The notes beneath the pieces are model-generated. The model was given only the letters and a program-made list of their open reading frames with translations. It made no database searches and was not told where the DNA came from. Shown in pieces: positions 25,826 to 34,877 of a DNA stretch of 64,000 bases (position 1 is the first letter of the stretch; each line of letters begins with the position of its first letter). Source of the DNA: Enemella dayhoffiae (GTDB lineage: Bacteria > Actinomycetota > Actinomycetes > Propionibacteriales > Propionibacteriaceae). The position numbers and the translations under genes were made by a program. The DNA lies in the NCBI RefSeq assembly GCF_002250625.1, contig NZ_NMVQ01000006.1, positions 1 through 64,000 of the forward strand. The letters run 5' to 3'.

Positions 25826-26665
25826 TCAGCGGATCGGCAGGTGCAGCTCGGTCAGCCGGTCCTCCTCGGCCACCTGGGGCGGGGCGTTCAGGTACACGTT
25901 GTAGTGCTTCCCGACCACCCCCTCAGCGGTTCGCGCGGCCGGCCGTAATCCGTTCTGCTGCAGGTGTTCCGCGATTCGGGCGTGCACGTCGCCGAGGCGG
26001 TGGTACGCCCCCCGCAGGGTGCCCACCACGACCTCCTGGGCTGGCAGGTCGAACACCTCGAGCGGTGCCTGGGCGGTGACGCCCGCGGCAACCGGGACGA
26101 ACACCGACTCGTCGACGTCGGCCTCCTTGTATTCCTCGTCGTGCTCGATGCAGCCACCGGGCCCGATCGGGCTGATGCCCTGCTGGCCGAGCAGCGGCAT
26201 GAACCGCTGCCACAGCTCACCCTCGGCGGCATAGTTGGCGACCACCCCACGCAGGGTGATGAACGTCTGGGCGGGGTCGGTGCGTCGTTCGATGCTGATG
26301 TCATTCATGGCGAGTCCTTGATCCTCGGTGATGAGTTGGGAGAGGTTGTCGAGCCGTTGCCGGGCGGCGGCGTACTCCTGGGTGAGCGTCTGGCGCTGCA
26401 TCCGCAGCGCCTCGGCGTACGCGTCAGAGCCGCGGGCCGCGAGCAGTGGCCCCATGCTGGACACGCCGAACCCGCAGTCGCGCAAGCGGCGAATGGCCAG
26501 CGCCCGCGGCAGCTGGCTCATCGCATAGCGGCGATGACCGGTGAGTTCGTCCACCGCTGCCGGCACCAGGACGCCGTGGCTTTCGTGGTGCCGCACCATG
26601 CGGATGCTGATCCGGGTCAGTGCCGAGAACTCACCGATGGACATCAGGTCGGAGGTGTCGAGCAT
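25826..26665 (-). CDS. MerR-family regulator with GyrI-like ligand-binding domain
   Basis: A 279-residue BmrR-type regulator: winged helix at residues 8-75 (SIGEFSALTRISIRMVRHHE, HRRYAMSQLPRALAIRRLRD), a coiled-coil dimer helix at 85-115, and a GyrI-like effector domain at 125-279 (IERRTDPAQTFITLRG to HLPIR). Such proteins sense hydrophobic drugs or metabolites. The usual RYY of the wing is RHH. ATG 26665 is supported by the promoter: the -10 hexamer ends 6 nt before it. The operator overlaps its own promoter, so it is autoregulated. The co-directional gene upstream is a possible target. Confidence 0.88.
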   Translation of the reverse strand: MLDTSDLMSIGEFSALTRISIRMVRHHESHGVLVPAAVDELTGHRRYAMSQLPRALAIRRLRDCGFGVSSMGPLLAARGSDAYAEALRMQRQTLTQEYAAARQRLDNLSQLITEDQGLAMNDISIERRTDPAQTFITLRGVVANYAAEGELWQRFMPLLGQQGISPIGPGGCIEHDEEYKEADVDESVFVPVAAGVTAQAPLEVFDLPAQEVVVGTLRGAYHRLGDVHARIAEHLQQNGLRPAARTAEGVVGKHYNVYLNAPPQVAEEDRLTELHLPIR

Positions 26666-26671
26666 GGCTCA

Positions 26672-26702
26672 ACTCTGCTGGCTGACACGGTGTCAGGGTC
26701 AA
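26672..26702 (-). promoter_or_regulatory. MerR-type promoter/operator with 19-bp spacer
   Basis: Read on the minus strand: -35 TTGACC (26697-26702), spacer of exactly 19 bp containing the perfect palindrome CTGACACCGTGTCAG (26682-26696), and -10 CAGAGT (26672-26677). An over-long 19-bp spacer with a central dyad is the hallmark of MerR-activated promoters. The stop codon of the upstream gene (26699-26701) lies inside the -35 element. Confidence 0.85.
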
Positions 26703-27262
26703 TCGGCTCCCGGAGCCTGCCTGCGCGCGGCCGCGAGTGCCTCGCAAAAGCCGGCCCAGTATTCCTCGCGGGTCTGTTCGGCGAGGCTCTCCCACGACTC
26801 GGCCGGCAGGCTCTGCGGGGTGTGCGGTACGCCGGGATCCAGCGTCTTCTGCATCGCCGCCATCCCGTGCAGGTTGATCCAGCGGTGGTCATAGTCGTGC
26901 GGGGTCGCCCGGTCCCACGCCAGGACGCGAGGCACCACCTCGGCCAACTCCTCCAGGTGGGCGAAGGCGTACCGGTTGATCGGTTCGCCGAACCGGTCGT
27001 TGAGCACCGACACCGCCTGCCGTGCGGTGAAGTCGGCGCACCGGTTGGCGTCGAAGCGGGCGCGCAGCTGCCCCGCATAGAACCAGAACATCGCCTCCTG
27101 CGGGCGGCCCTCGGCGAGCAGGGCGTGGGACAGCAGATAGAACACCGGCGGCGCGAACAACTGCGGACTGCCGATCACCTCGGCGATCGCCTCCGGCCGT
27201 GACGACTCGGCGGACAAGCGGCGGATCGCCTCGGTAGTGCGAGCGGTGTCGATCTCGGGCAT
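26699..27262 (-). CDS. Conserved helical protein of unknown function
   Basis: A 187-residue soluble protein with no known motif that I recognise. The N-terminal half looks like a short helical repeat (LSHALLAEGRPQEAMFWFYA), the rest contains INRYAFAHLEELAEVVPRVL, AWDRATPHDYDHRWINLHGM and EEYWAGFCEALAAAR. ATG 27262 follows GGAGG with 6 nt spacing and is preferred to the GTG at 27268. It lies upstream of merR on the same strand and is divergent from the hotdog gene. Confidence 0.6.
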   Translation of the reverse strand: MPEIDTARTTEAIRRLSAESSRPEAIAEVIGSPQLFAPPVFYLLSHALLAEGRPQEAMFWFYAGQLRARFDANRCADFTARQAVSVLNDRFGEPINRYAFAHLEELAEVVPRVLAWDRATPHDYDHRWINLHGMAAMQKTLDPGVPHTPQSLPAESWESLAEQTREEYWAGFCEALAAARRQAPGAD

Positions 27263-27351
27263 GGGCACCTCCGGAGCCCCACACGCTATCCCCAGGCGGG
27301 CTCGTCTATATGAACATAGAAGTTAGATCAGTTAGCGAATAGAGTGCCCCC

Positions 27352-28038
27352 ATGGATCGAGTCCAAACCGCCCGGGAGCACGTCTTCGCCCAGTTCGGGT
27401 TCAGCACCCGGCGCGAGGGTGACGGGCTGACCGGGAGCGCGGACGCCGGTCCCGAGCTCTGGGTGCCCGGCACCGAGGTGCTGCGGACCTCCGTGCTCGC
27501 CATCTGGGCCGACAGCATCACTGGGATGATCGCGGCCGATCACGTGGGCGGCCGGGTGCCGGTGACCCTGCAACTCGAAGTCAACCTGTATGCCCCGCCG
27601 ACCCGGGTCAGTCACGTCGAGGTGGTGGGCCGGCTGGTCAAGGTGGGCCGCTCGGTCGTCGTCTCGACCGCCGAGTTCCTGGATCAGGACGGGCGTGCCT
27701 TCGGTACGGCCACCGGTGTCTTCGCGATCGCCCACGACCCCGCGCTGCGGATGCCCGACGACTACGACCCGGTCGGCCCCGCCGGTGCCGGCGGCTACAT
27801 CGACGGGTTGGCGCGTCCGGTGTGGGCGGCCAGCGATCCGCTGCTGCGCGCCTACTACGAGACCACCGCCGGTGACGTCGAGGTCGTCAAGACCCGAGAC
27901 AGCACGTTCCACGGCACCCGCAACCCGGACAGGGGCAGCAGGTCGGCGCCGTACGCCGATCGGCACCTCGCGCAAGGGCTCGCTGAGCGAGACCACCGCC
28001 GAGCAGCTGGCCACCCACATTGTCGCCCGCACCGTTGA
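27352..28038 (+). pseudogene. PaaI-type hotdog thioesterase, 3' end fused out of frame to a thiolase
   Basis: Residues 1-140 form a hotdog-fold acyl-CoA thioesterase domain (ELWVPGTEVLRTSVLAIWAD, VTLQLEVNLYAPP, EVVGRLVKVGRSVVVSTAEF, GTATGVFAIAHDP). After about residue 165 the frame no longer looks like a thioesterase, and it ends at 28038 within thiolase sequence of another frame. The original 3' end has been lost in a fusion. Start ATG 27352 is leaderless: TAGAGT, 6 nt, ATG. The thioesterase fold itself may still be made. Confidence 0.65.
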
Positions 28039-29083
28039 GCGCGCCGGGCTGGATCCGCAGCGGCTCGACGACATCATCCTGGCCGAGTCGATGTACGGCG
28101 GGGGAGACCTGGCCCGCTACGCGGCGGTCGCCAACGGCTGGACCGCCATCCCGGGACAGGCGGTCAACCGGCACTGCGCCGGCAGCCTGACCACCGTCGC
28201 CGATGCCGCCGCCCAGGTGATCGCCGGGATGGACCGCTACATCGTCGCCGGCGGTGTGCAGTCGTTCTCCACCTCCCCGGTCAACCTGTGGGCGACCCCC
28301 GGGCAGACCGATTACAAGCCCGGGCTGCGCCCCACCTTTCCCCACACCGAGGACGCCAACGACGAGGTGTCGTTGTCGGTCGGCTGGAACCTCGCCCAGA
28401 AATACGGGCTCTCCCGCGCGGAGATGGACGCCTGGGCGCTGCGCTCGCACCAGCGTGCGGTGGCCGCGATCGACGCCGGCACCTTCGACGACGAGATCGC
28501 CCCGCTCGAGGTCACCAAGGAGGGCAACACCTTCCGCTTTGACACCGACGAGCACCCGCGCCGCAGCTCCACCGCCGAGAAGCTCGCCTCGCTCAACCCG
28601 CTCAAGCCAGAGATCGACGGATTTTCCATCACCGCGGGAAACGCGGCCGGCGTGAACGACGCTGCGGCCGCCCTGCTGGTGACCACCGTCGAGGGTGCCC
28701 AGGCCGAGGGTCTGGAGCCGCTGGCCCGCGTCGCCGGCTGGGCGTTCGTCGGCGTGGACCCCAGATACACCGGAGACGGGGCGATCGTGGCCGCCCAGAA
28801 GCTGCTCGACCGCACCGGCCTGTCCGCCGATCAGATCGACGTGTGGGAGATCAACGAGGCGTTCGCCTCGGTTCCGGTGGCCGCCTGCCGGGTGCTCGGC
28901 CTGGACGAGGAAAAGGTGAACCTCCACGGCAGCGGCTGCAGCCTCGGCCACCCCGTTGCGGCCAGCGGTGCCCGAATGCTGACCACGCTGGTGCACGAGC
29001 TGCGCCGGCGCGGTGGTGGCCGTGCGGTCGCCACCATGTGCGCCGGCGCCGGTCAGGGCGGGGCGGTCCTGATCGAGGCCTGA
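27950..29083 (+). pseudogene. Acetyl-CoA acetyltransferase (thiolase) without its N-terminus
   Basis: From RTPIGTSRKGSLSETTAEQL to the end the thiolase is complete: nucleophile Cys in NRHCAGSLT, HEAF-type motif in WEINEAFASV, GHPVAASGAR with the catalytic His, and CAGAGQG with the second Cys. The first strand (V-x-x-x-VRTP) is disrupted: VGAVR is readable in one frame and RTPIG in the next over the same bases near 27943-27958, implying a small deletion. No start codon precedes RTPIG in a credible context. It catalysed thiolytic cleavage or condensation of acyl-CoAs. Confidence 0.75.
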
Positions 29084-29107
29084 GCCCGATCACTTCAGCA
29101 CGGCGGC

Positions 29108-30079
29108 TCAGCGGCGCCGGAACCCGGCGGTGACGGCGGTCGCCACCAGGGTGAGCGCCGCACCCACCACCGTCATCAACCGCAACTGACTGCCCGGCGC
29201 CGGCAGCAGCCAGTCCAGTGCGACCGAGCCGACGATCTGTCCGGCGATGGTAGCCATCGCCAGGGTGAGCACGCCGACGATCCGGACCAGGTGTGCGGCC
29301 ATCGCGATGTACGCCACCCCGATCACCCCGCCCAGATAGAGCAGCGGGTTGGCCGGCAGTCGCGCCGGTCCCTGCCCGATGACCACGGCGTGCACCACCG
29401 CCGCCAGCAGCAGCGCCGCGGTGCCGACGACGAAGTTGGTCAGCGTCGCCACCATGAAGTGTCCGGAGTGTTCGCTGACCCGGCCATTGACCGCCTGCTG
29501 CAACCCCATCGCCAGCCCGGCGACGACGGGTAGCGCCAGCAGATACCACGGCGCATGACCGCTCACCCCGCCCGACATGGCCAGCGCGACCGAGCCGACC
29601 ATCAGCGCCGCCCCGAGGGCGCGCGCCGGGCTGAGCGGCCGCGGTCCGCCGGGGCCGAGCCCGATCCGGTCCACGGCCAGCCCGGTCACCGTCTGACCCG
29701 CGACCACGCAGACGATGAACAGCGCCACCCCGATCAGCGCCACCGACAACCCCTGACCCAGCACGAACGTGGCCCCGCCGAGCCCACCCAAGGCGAGCAC
29801 CCACGGGAAGGCCCCGCTGCGCAGGTCGCGGGCGAAGTCGGCCACCTGCCGGCGCAACCCCGGGCGTACCCCGATCAGCACCATCAACAACAACATTCCG
29901 ACGCCGAACGACACCGCCGCCGCAGAGAAGCCGTCGTGCAGCTCGGTGGCCAACCGGGAGGTGATCCGCGACTGCACCGCGCCCATCGCCCCGGCGAACA
30001 GGGACACCGGCATCGCCCACGCCGGCCGGTGCGCGGCCTGGGTCGGCGGCGCGGGGTGGAGAGGGTCGGCCGTGGTCAC
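29108..30079 (-). CDS. DMT-superfamily (DUF606/YdcZ-like) membrane transporter
   Basis: A 323-residue protein with about ten TM helices arranged as two similar halves (SLFAGAMGAVQSRITSRLAT and LPVVAGLAMGLQQAVNGRVS each open a half, the latter typical of DUF606). SVALIGVALFIVCVVAGQTV and GQIVGSVALDWLLPA match the family too. Substrate unknown. Start chosen at GTG 30079; TAACGT ends 8 nt upstream on the same strand. It converges with the thiolase remnant. Confidence 0.75.
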   Translation of the reverse strand: MTTADPLHPAPPTQAAHRPAWAMPVSLFAGAMGAVQSRITSRLATELHDGFSAAAVSFGVGMLLLMVLIGVRPGLRRQVADFARDLRSGAFPWVLALGGLGGATFVLGQGLSVALIGVALFIVCVVAGQTVTGLAVDRIGLGPGGPRPLSPARALGAALMVGSVALAMSGGVSGHAPWYLLALPVVAGLAMGLQQAVNGRVSEHSGHFMVATLTNFVVGTAALLLAAVVHAVVIGQGPARLPANPLLYLGGVIGVAYIAMAAHLVRIVGVLTLAMATIAGQIVGSVALDWLLPAPGSQLRLMTVVGAALTLVATAVTAGFRRR

Positions 30080-30111
30080 GATGGACCACGTTACCCCCGC
30101 CGAGCCTGGCC

Positions 30112-30522
30112 TCAGTCCAGCAGCACCTCGGCCGCCCCCTTCGCCAACGGGCGCCCTGCCTGGTCCTCGGTCCACACGTCGAGGCTGACCCGGCGCCCGT
30201 CACCGGAGTCGTCGACCGCGGTCACCGCACCCCGGGCCGTGACGGTCATCCCTCGGGTGTTCGGGCTGCGGAATTGGCAACTCAGCTTGAGAATCCGGCC
30301 GGATCCGCCGAGCCAGCGGCGCAGCACGTTGTGCAGATAGGACCACTGCAGGTTGCCCATCCCGAAGGCGCTGTCGAAGCCGGCCTCACAGCCCGCCTCG
30401 TCGTCCATGTGGATCGGCACGAACTCGTCGTTCACCGCGGCGTACCGGTTCCAGTTCGCCAACCCGGTCTGCCACGACATCGGCGTCAGCTCATCGCCGA
30501 CCTTCACGGTGCTGGTGTTCAT
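30112..30522 (-). CDS. MaoC-like acyl-CoA dehydratase
   Basis: A 136-residue single hotdog domain of the MaoC (R-hydratase) family. The catalytic Asp/His region is recognisable in NRYAAVNDEFVPIHMDDEAG, and the structural core in GMGNLQWSYLHNVLRRWLGG. Such proteins usually pair with a FAS1-like/MaoC_N partner to hydrate 2-enoyl-CoA in steroid or fatty-acid breakdown. The partner gene just upstream (30536-30862) is truncated. Start follows AAGGGG. Confidence 0.75.
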   Translation of the reverse strand: MNTSTVKVGDELTPMSWQTGLANWNRYAAVNDEFVPIHMDDEAGCEAGFDSAFGMGNLQWSYLHNVLRRWLGGSGRILKLSCQFRSPNTRGMTVTARGAVTAVDDSGDGRRVSLDVWTEDQAGRPLAKGAAEVLLD

Positions 30523-30535
30523 CGCAAACCCCTTC

Positions 30536-30862
30536 TCAGTAACGGATCAGCGTCATCGCCGAGCGCTTCACCAGTTCGTGGCGCTGGTTGGTCCAGGTGT
30601 CCACGGTGCGGCTGAACAGCATCAGCCCCAGCCGCCCCTCCCGCTCGCTGTACCCGCCCAGGGTGCGCACGCTGGTGATCACGTCTCCCGCGCGGATCGG
30701 CACGCCGTACTCGACCTCCAGCCCGTCGTTCAGCATGTGGCTGAGCCCCGGTCCGGGTACGCCGGCGCTCAGCTCGGTGTTGTCCGGCTCGTTCGGGTCG
30801 CTGGGTGCCGGGTGCCGGGTGGTCCGGGAGGCCGCGCTCCAGGCGAACACGTTCAGCTCCTG
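30536..30862 (-). pseudogene. FAS1-like/MaoC_N dehydratase, C-terminal half only
   Basis: The frame ending at 30536 reads LSHMLNDGLEVEYGVPIRAG, then GDVITSVRTLGGYSEREGRL and ELVKRSAMTLIRY, the C-terminal half of a MaoC_N-type dehydratase subunit. The N-terminal half is gone: upstream of QELNVFAWSAAS the same strand switches to an unrelated AAA+ fragment. It was the heterodimer partner of the MaoC gene below it. Without its first half it is unlikely to fold. Confidence 0.65.
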
Positions 30863-30865
30863 CGG

Positions 30866-30948
30866 CTTGCAACCGGACCAGCCGCGCCGACAGCCCGTCG
30901 GCCAGCGCGTTGGCGAGGGCGGTCTTACCGGTACCGGCCGGGCGGGCC
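30866..30948 (-). pseudogene. Fragment of a MoxR-type AAA+ ATPase carrying a Walker A motif
   Basis: On the minus strand this 83-bp patch reads PAGTGKTALANALADGLSAR and then LVRLQ, the P-loop helix of MoxR-type ATPases. Nothing else of an ATPase is present on either side. It abuts the dehydratase half-gene below and the CoA-transferase remnant above, so it is a captured scrap at a rearrangement junction. Confidence 0.55.
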
Positions 30949-31879
30949 GTGGTTGCGGGGCCGGCCGACGACCCGTGGGCGGCACTCGAAGCGTGGGCGG
31001 GCCGACTGGGCACCGCGGAGGTGGCCGACCGGCTGGCCCTGCTCGACCTCCCGGCCGGCGCCATCCCGCTCGACCACCCGCCCGTGACGCCGGGGGTACG
31101 CCGGCACGTCCTGGGCGAGGCTTCGACTCGCTCCGCACCCTTCGGTTGGCTGAGCGAGCGCAGCGAGTTGAAGCCGGAGGATGCGCCGCCCCCGCTGGTG
31201 CTCGACCTGTCCGCGCTGTGGGCAGGGCCCCTGTGCGCCGACCTGTTGCACCGGGCCGGAGCGCGGGTGATCGCGGTCGAGTCGGCCGCCCGGCCCGACC
31301 CCTCGCGACTCGGCAATCCGGTTCTGCACCGGTTGCTGCGCGGTGGGGTCGAGTCGGTCCGGCTCGACTTCGACGATCCGGCCGACCGACACCGGCTGCG
31401 CCGGCTGATCCGGTGTGCCGACATGGTGATCGAGGCCAGCCGCCCTCGCGCTGGAGCGGCTCGGTATCACCCCCGAGCAGGATCTGGCCGCCGGCGCGGT
31501 CTGGGTCAGCATCACCGCGCACGGCCGCGCCGACCCCCGGGTCGGCTTCGGCGACGACGTGGCGGCCGTCGCCGGAGCCTGGGTACGCCCCAGCGCCGAC
31601 GCCGCACCCGTCCCCGCGGGGGACGCCCTGGCCGACCCGCTGACCGGGCTCACCGCCGCGGTCGAGGCGCTCCGCCCCCGCGAGGCGGACCGGGTGCTGG
31701 TCGAGGTCGCCATGGCCGGCGTCATCGCCGACGCCCTGCGCGCCGGTGGGGGAGCGGCCACCCCGATCGTCCCCCTGGCCAGCCATCCCACCCCAGGCCC
31801 CCACCGCCAGCGACCCGTGCTCGGCCCGGTAGCCGCGCTCGGTGAGCACACCGCACGCGTCCTGGCGGAGCTGACATGA
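30949..31879 (+). pseudogene. CaiB/BaiF-type CoA-transferase, truncated and frameshifted
   Basis: The sense runs VVAGPADDPWAALEAWAGRL, LVLDLSALWAGPLCADLLHR, GARVIAVESAARPD and RCADMVIEASRPRA, typical of family III CoA-transferases, then shifts frame at about 31446-31450 (one missing base in CGCG-CTGGAG). It continues as LERLGITPEQDLAAGAVWVS and ends at 31879. The 5' end is lost at the AAA+ scrap. Residues encoded by 31125-31185 (STRSAPFGWLSERSELK) come from a dispersed palindromic repeat inserted in frame. Three separate lesions. Confidence 0.7.
31125..31182. repeat. Dispersed palindrome inserted in the CoA-transferase gene
   Basis: GGCTTCGACTCGCTCCGC on the left pairs with the reverse complement of GCGCAGCGAGTTGAAGCC on the right, with one or two mismatches, around CACCCTTCGGTTGGCTGAGC. 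It belongs to the same loose family as the copies at 41423 and 55484 (TGGCTTCGACAGGCTCAGCC type). Confidence 0.6.
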
Positions 31880-33228
31880 CGCGCTGGCTTCTGCTCGACG
31901 CCGAGCTGGGCCAGCGTCGGGTCGACGTGCTGATCGACGGCGACCGGGTCGCCGCGGTGCGCCCGCATCGCGACCATGATCATCACGCAGATCACGATCA
32001 GGAGGGCTGGACGGCGACCGTCGTCGACGCCGGCGGCGGCTGCCTGCTGCCCGGACTCGCCGATCACCACCTGCACCTGCTCGCCACCGCCCGATTCCGC
32101 GAGTCCGTGGACGTCTCCGCCGGCCTGTCCGCGCTCCAGCAGGCGCCCGGTGACGGGTGGATCCGCGGCGTGGGTGCCGCCAACGAGCTGACCCGGGCCG
32201 ACCTTGATCAACTCAACCTCGATCGGCCGATCCGGGTCCAGCACCGCAGCGGCGCGCTGTGGACGCTGTCGTCGAAGGCGTTGGAGCAGCTGCGCGCGCA
32301 CCCGGCGTACCCCGAACCGGTCAGCGACACCGAACGCCGGACCGGGCAGTTCCACCGCGCCGAGGACCGGCTGCGCGCCCTGCTGCCCGATCAGGCGCTG
32401 CCCGACCTCAGCGCGCTGTCCCGGGAGCTCGCCGCCCGCGGGGTGACCACGATCATGGACGCCACCCCCGGCCTGCACCGCCACCTGATCTCCGGGCAGC
32501 GGCTGAGCCAGCGGGTGCACACCATGGGCCCCGACGGCGAAGGTCCGGTCAAGTTGGTGCTGTCGGAGCATGACCTGCCCGACCCGGCCGCCTTCACCGC
32601 CCGCGTCGCCGCCGCCCACGCCGACGGACGTCCGGTGGCCGTGCACCGCGTCACCCTGGACGCCCTGGTGATCGCCCGGCAGGCCTTCGAGACCGCCGGC
32701 ATCGTGCCCGGCGACCGGGTCGAGCACGCCGCCATCTGCGACGACGACACCGCGGCCTGGCTCGGATCGAACGGGATCGTGGTGTCCACCCAGCCGACGC
32801 TGCTGGCCCGCCGTGGCGATGACTACCTGGTCCGGGTGGAGCCGTTCGCCCAGCCCTGGCTCTGGCGGTACGCCGGGCTGGTGGTCGCCGGCGTGGTGGT
32901 GCTGCCCAGCAGCGACGCGCCCCACGGAGACCCGGACCCGTGTCAGACGGTCACCGCGGCCGCCCTGCGGCGTGCCCCTTCGGGCGCGGTGCTCAACCCC
33001 GGCGAAAGGGTCCCGGTGAGCGAGGTGCTGGCCGGGTTTGCCCGGAATCCGTTGCGTCCTTGGGAATCACCGCGACGGGTCGCTGCCGGGGAGGCGGCCG
33101 ACCTGTGCCTGCTCGACCGATCGTGGGCCGAGGCCGTGGCCGACCCGGCCGCGGTCGGCGTGCGCGGCAGCTGGCTCGCCGGGCGACGGATCCACCCGTC
33201 ACCACCGGCCGCAGCTCAGATCGACTGA
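31876..33228 (+). CDS. Amidohydrolase-superfamily protein (YtcJ-like)
   Basis: A 450-residue metal-dependent hydrolase with an intact frame. The first metal site is seen in LLPGLADHHLHLL (H-x-H), further ligands in VAVHRVTLD and RVEHAAICDD, and the terminal Asp in LPSSDAPHGDPDP. The small beta domain is built from both termini (VDVLIDGDRVAAVRP; AGEAADLCLLDRS). It would cleave C-N bonds of an amide or similar. The short His/Asp-rich stretch HRDHDHHADHDQ (residues 36-47) is unusual. ATG overlaps the remnant's stop. Confidence 0.78.
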   Translation: MTRWLLLDAELGQRRVDVLIDGDRVAAVRPHRDHDHHADHDQEGWTATVVDAGGGCLLPGLADHHLHLLATARFRESVDVSAGLSALQQAPGDGWIRGVGAANELTRADLDQLNLDRPIRVQHRSGALWTLSSKALEQLRAHPAYPEPVSDTERRTGQFHRAEDRLRALLPDQALPDLSALSRELAARGVTTIMDATPGLHRHLISGQRLSQRVHTMGPDGEGPVKLVLSEHDLPDPAAFTARVAAAHADGRPVAVHRVTLDALVIARQAFETAGIVPGDRVEHAAICDDDTAAWLGSNGIVVSTQPTLLARRGDDYLVRVEPFAQPWLWRYAGLVVAGVVVLPSSDAPHGDPDPCQTVTAAALRRAPSGAVLNPGERVPVSEVLAGFARNPLRPWESPRRVAAGEAADLCLLDRSWAEAVADPAAVGVRGSWLAGRRIHPSPPAAAQID

Positions 33229-34060
33229 CCGGGTTCGACCACCCGCATCAGGCCCTCCTGGGCGACCGAGGCGACGAGGTGTCCCTCGAGATCCCAGATC
33301 CGCCCGAAGTTCAGGCCGCGCCCGTCCTGCGAGCTCGGCGAGGTCTGCTCATACAGCAGCCACTCGTCCACCCGGAACGGCCGAAGGAACCACAGCGCGT
33401 GATCCAGCGAGGCCAGCCCCGCCGGCGTCTCCGGGTTGGGCAGGAAGGCGGCACTGAGCAGCCCGAGATCGCTGATGTAGGCGAGCGCTTTCTGGTGGAA
33501 TCGCGCGTCCTCGGGCAGCGCGTCGGTGCAGCGCATCCACAGCATCCGGGTTTCCACGCCACCCTCGGGGTGCACCAGATAGGGCCGCAGCTGCCAGTTC
33601 GGGAACTGCTGCTCGATCATCCCGCCGCCGCGCAGGGTGCCGCCCCACTCGACCTTCACCTCGTCGGGTCCCGGTCCCACCGGTCGACCGATCTCGTGCG
33701 AGGGCCCCCGGTCTCCGCGGTGGAAGGAGGCCGACAGGGTCAGGATCGGCTTCCCGTCCTGCGAGGCGGTGACCAGCCGGTTGCAGAATCCGCGGCCGTC
33801 GCGCACCCGATCGACGTCATAGCGGATCGGTACATCCACAGCTCCACCGCGCAGGAAATAGGCGTGCAGGGAGTGCGGGGCGTACGCCTCGTCGACGGTC
33901 AGCTGGGCGGCGGCGAGCGCCTGCCTGACCGCCTGGCCGCCGAACACCCGCTCGATCGGGGAGGGCAGACTGCGACCCACGAGGAATTGTCGCCATCCGC
34001 CGCCAGCGTCAGGCAGTCGACGAACGACCGCGCGCGGCCCACGCCTGGTTGGGCGGTCAC
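33216..34060 (-). pseudogene. Acyl-CoA thioesterase II (TesB-type), one-base frameshift near the start
   Basis: From VGRSLPSPIERVFGGQAVRQ to RVVEPGQSI the double-hotdog TesB sequence is complete, with SLHAYFLRGG, SASFHRGD and SLDHALWFLRPFR. The expected N-terminus is present upstream but out of frame: GTG 34060 opens an ORF reading RSFVDCLTLAADGDN, and one base is missing at about 33985 before FLVGRSLP. It may be rescued by initiation at GTG 33980, where GACAAT lies 5 nt upstream. It starts 7 nt after the gntR stop, so the two form an operon. Confidence 0.7.
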
Positions 34061-34067
34061 CGTCGGA

Positions 34068-34823
34068 TCACTGCTGGGTGGTCATGTCGACCAGGGTTTT
34101 GTCGCCGTGGCGGCCGTGCACCTGGCCGGCGACGTGCACCAACTGGTGGCGCCAATAGTCGGCGGCCCCGTCCTCGTCGCCGGCACGGACCCGGTCCAGG
34201 GCGCGGCCCAGCGAGCGGTGCGGCTCGTTGGACTTGCCGCGGTCGCGGCCCCCGTCGAAGGCGTTGGCCAGTTCTTGGCGCAGCACCTCGGAGAGGGCCC
34301 CATAGACCAGGGCCAGCGTCTTGTTCCGCGAGCTCCGGAACAGCTCCTCGAAGAAGCTGACATAGATCCGCGACTGGTCCTCCTGGGCCAACTCGGGGGT
34401 GAGCTCGGCGAGCAGCGCCTCCAGCCGGTCGGCGGTCTCCGCCCGGTCGGGCTGGCGGGCCAGCAGCCGGAAGCCGAGCGGTTCCAGCAGCGTTCGCGCG
34501 TCGTAGACGTCTCTCAGTTCGACGGCGTCCAGCTGCATCAGCAGGCCCAGATAGCGGGCGGCCACGGAGACGTCAGGATGGGTGACCAGGGCGCCGCCGC
34601 GGGAGCCGCGGCGCACCTCGATCAGTCGCTCTGACTCGAGGATCCGGAACGCCTCGCGCAGCGAGGGCCGGGACACCCCGAACTGGGTCATCAACTCGGA
34701 CTCACTCGGCAACGACTCGCCCTCGCGCAGCTCGCCGCGCAGGATCTGCGTGCGGATTGCGCGGGCGACCACCTCGGCTGTCTTGGGGATCCGGACGCGG
34801 TCGGGCACTTGACTCAGGGTCAC
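34068..34823 (-). CDS. GntR/FadR-subfamily transcriptional regulator
   Basis: A 251-residue regulator. Winged-helix HTH at residues 10-75 (VVARAIRTQILRGELREGES, LMTQFGVSRPSLREAFRILE), then an all-helical FCD effector domain (LRDVYDARTLLEPLGFRLLA ... HRSLGRALDRVRAGDEDGAA). GTG 34823 is chosen because GGAGGAG lies 5 nt upstream; the frame opens further to ATG 34898 but without an RBS. FCD regulators respond to organic acids or acyl-CoAs, fitting the thioesterase and dehydrogenase neighbours. Its likely targets are now pseudogenes. Confidence 0.85.
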   Translation of the reverse strand: MTLSQVPDRVRIPKTAEVVARAIRTQILRGELREGESLPSESELMTQFGVSRPSLREAFRILESERLIEVRRGSRGGALVTHPDVSVAARYLGLLMQLDAVELRDVYDARTLLEPLGFRLLARQPDRAETADRLEALLAELTPELAQEDQSRIYVSFFEELFRSSRNKTLALVYGALSEVLRQELANAFDGGRDRGKSNEPHRSLGRALDRVRAGDEDGAADYWRHQLVHVAGQVHGRHGDKTLVDMTTQQ

Positions 34824-34877
34824 GGCTCCTCCTCGGGGTGACGGGCGGCGCGGCCATGGTGGGGTCGAGTCGCTTTC

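Noticed and set aside
27263-27351. A second MerR-type operator for the divergent genes
   Set aside because: The GTTAGATCAGTTAGC direct repeat is not a dyad and has no 19-bp spaced promoter.
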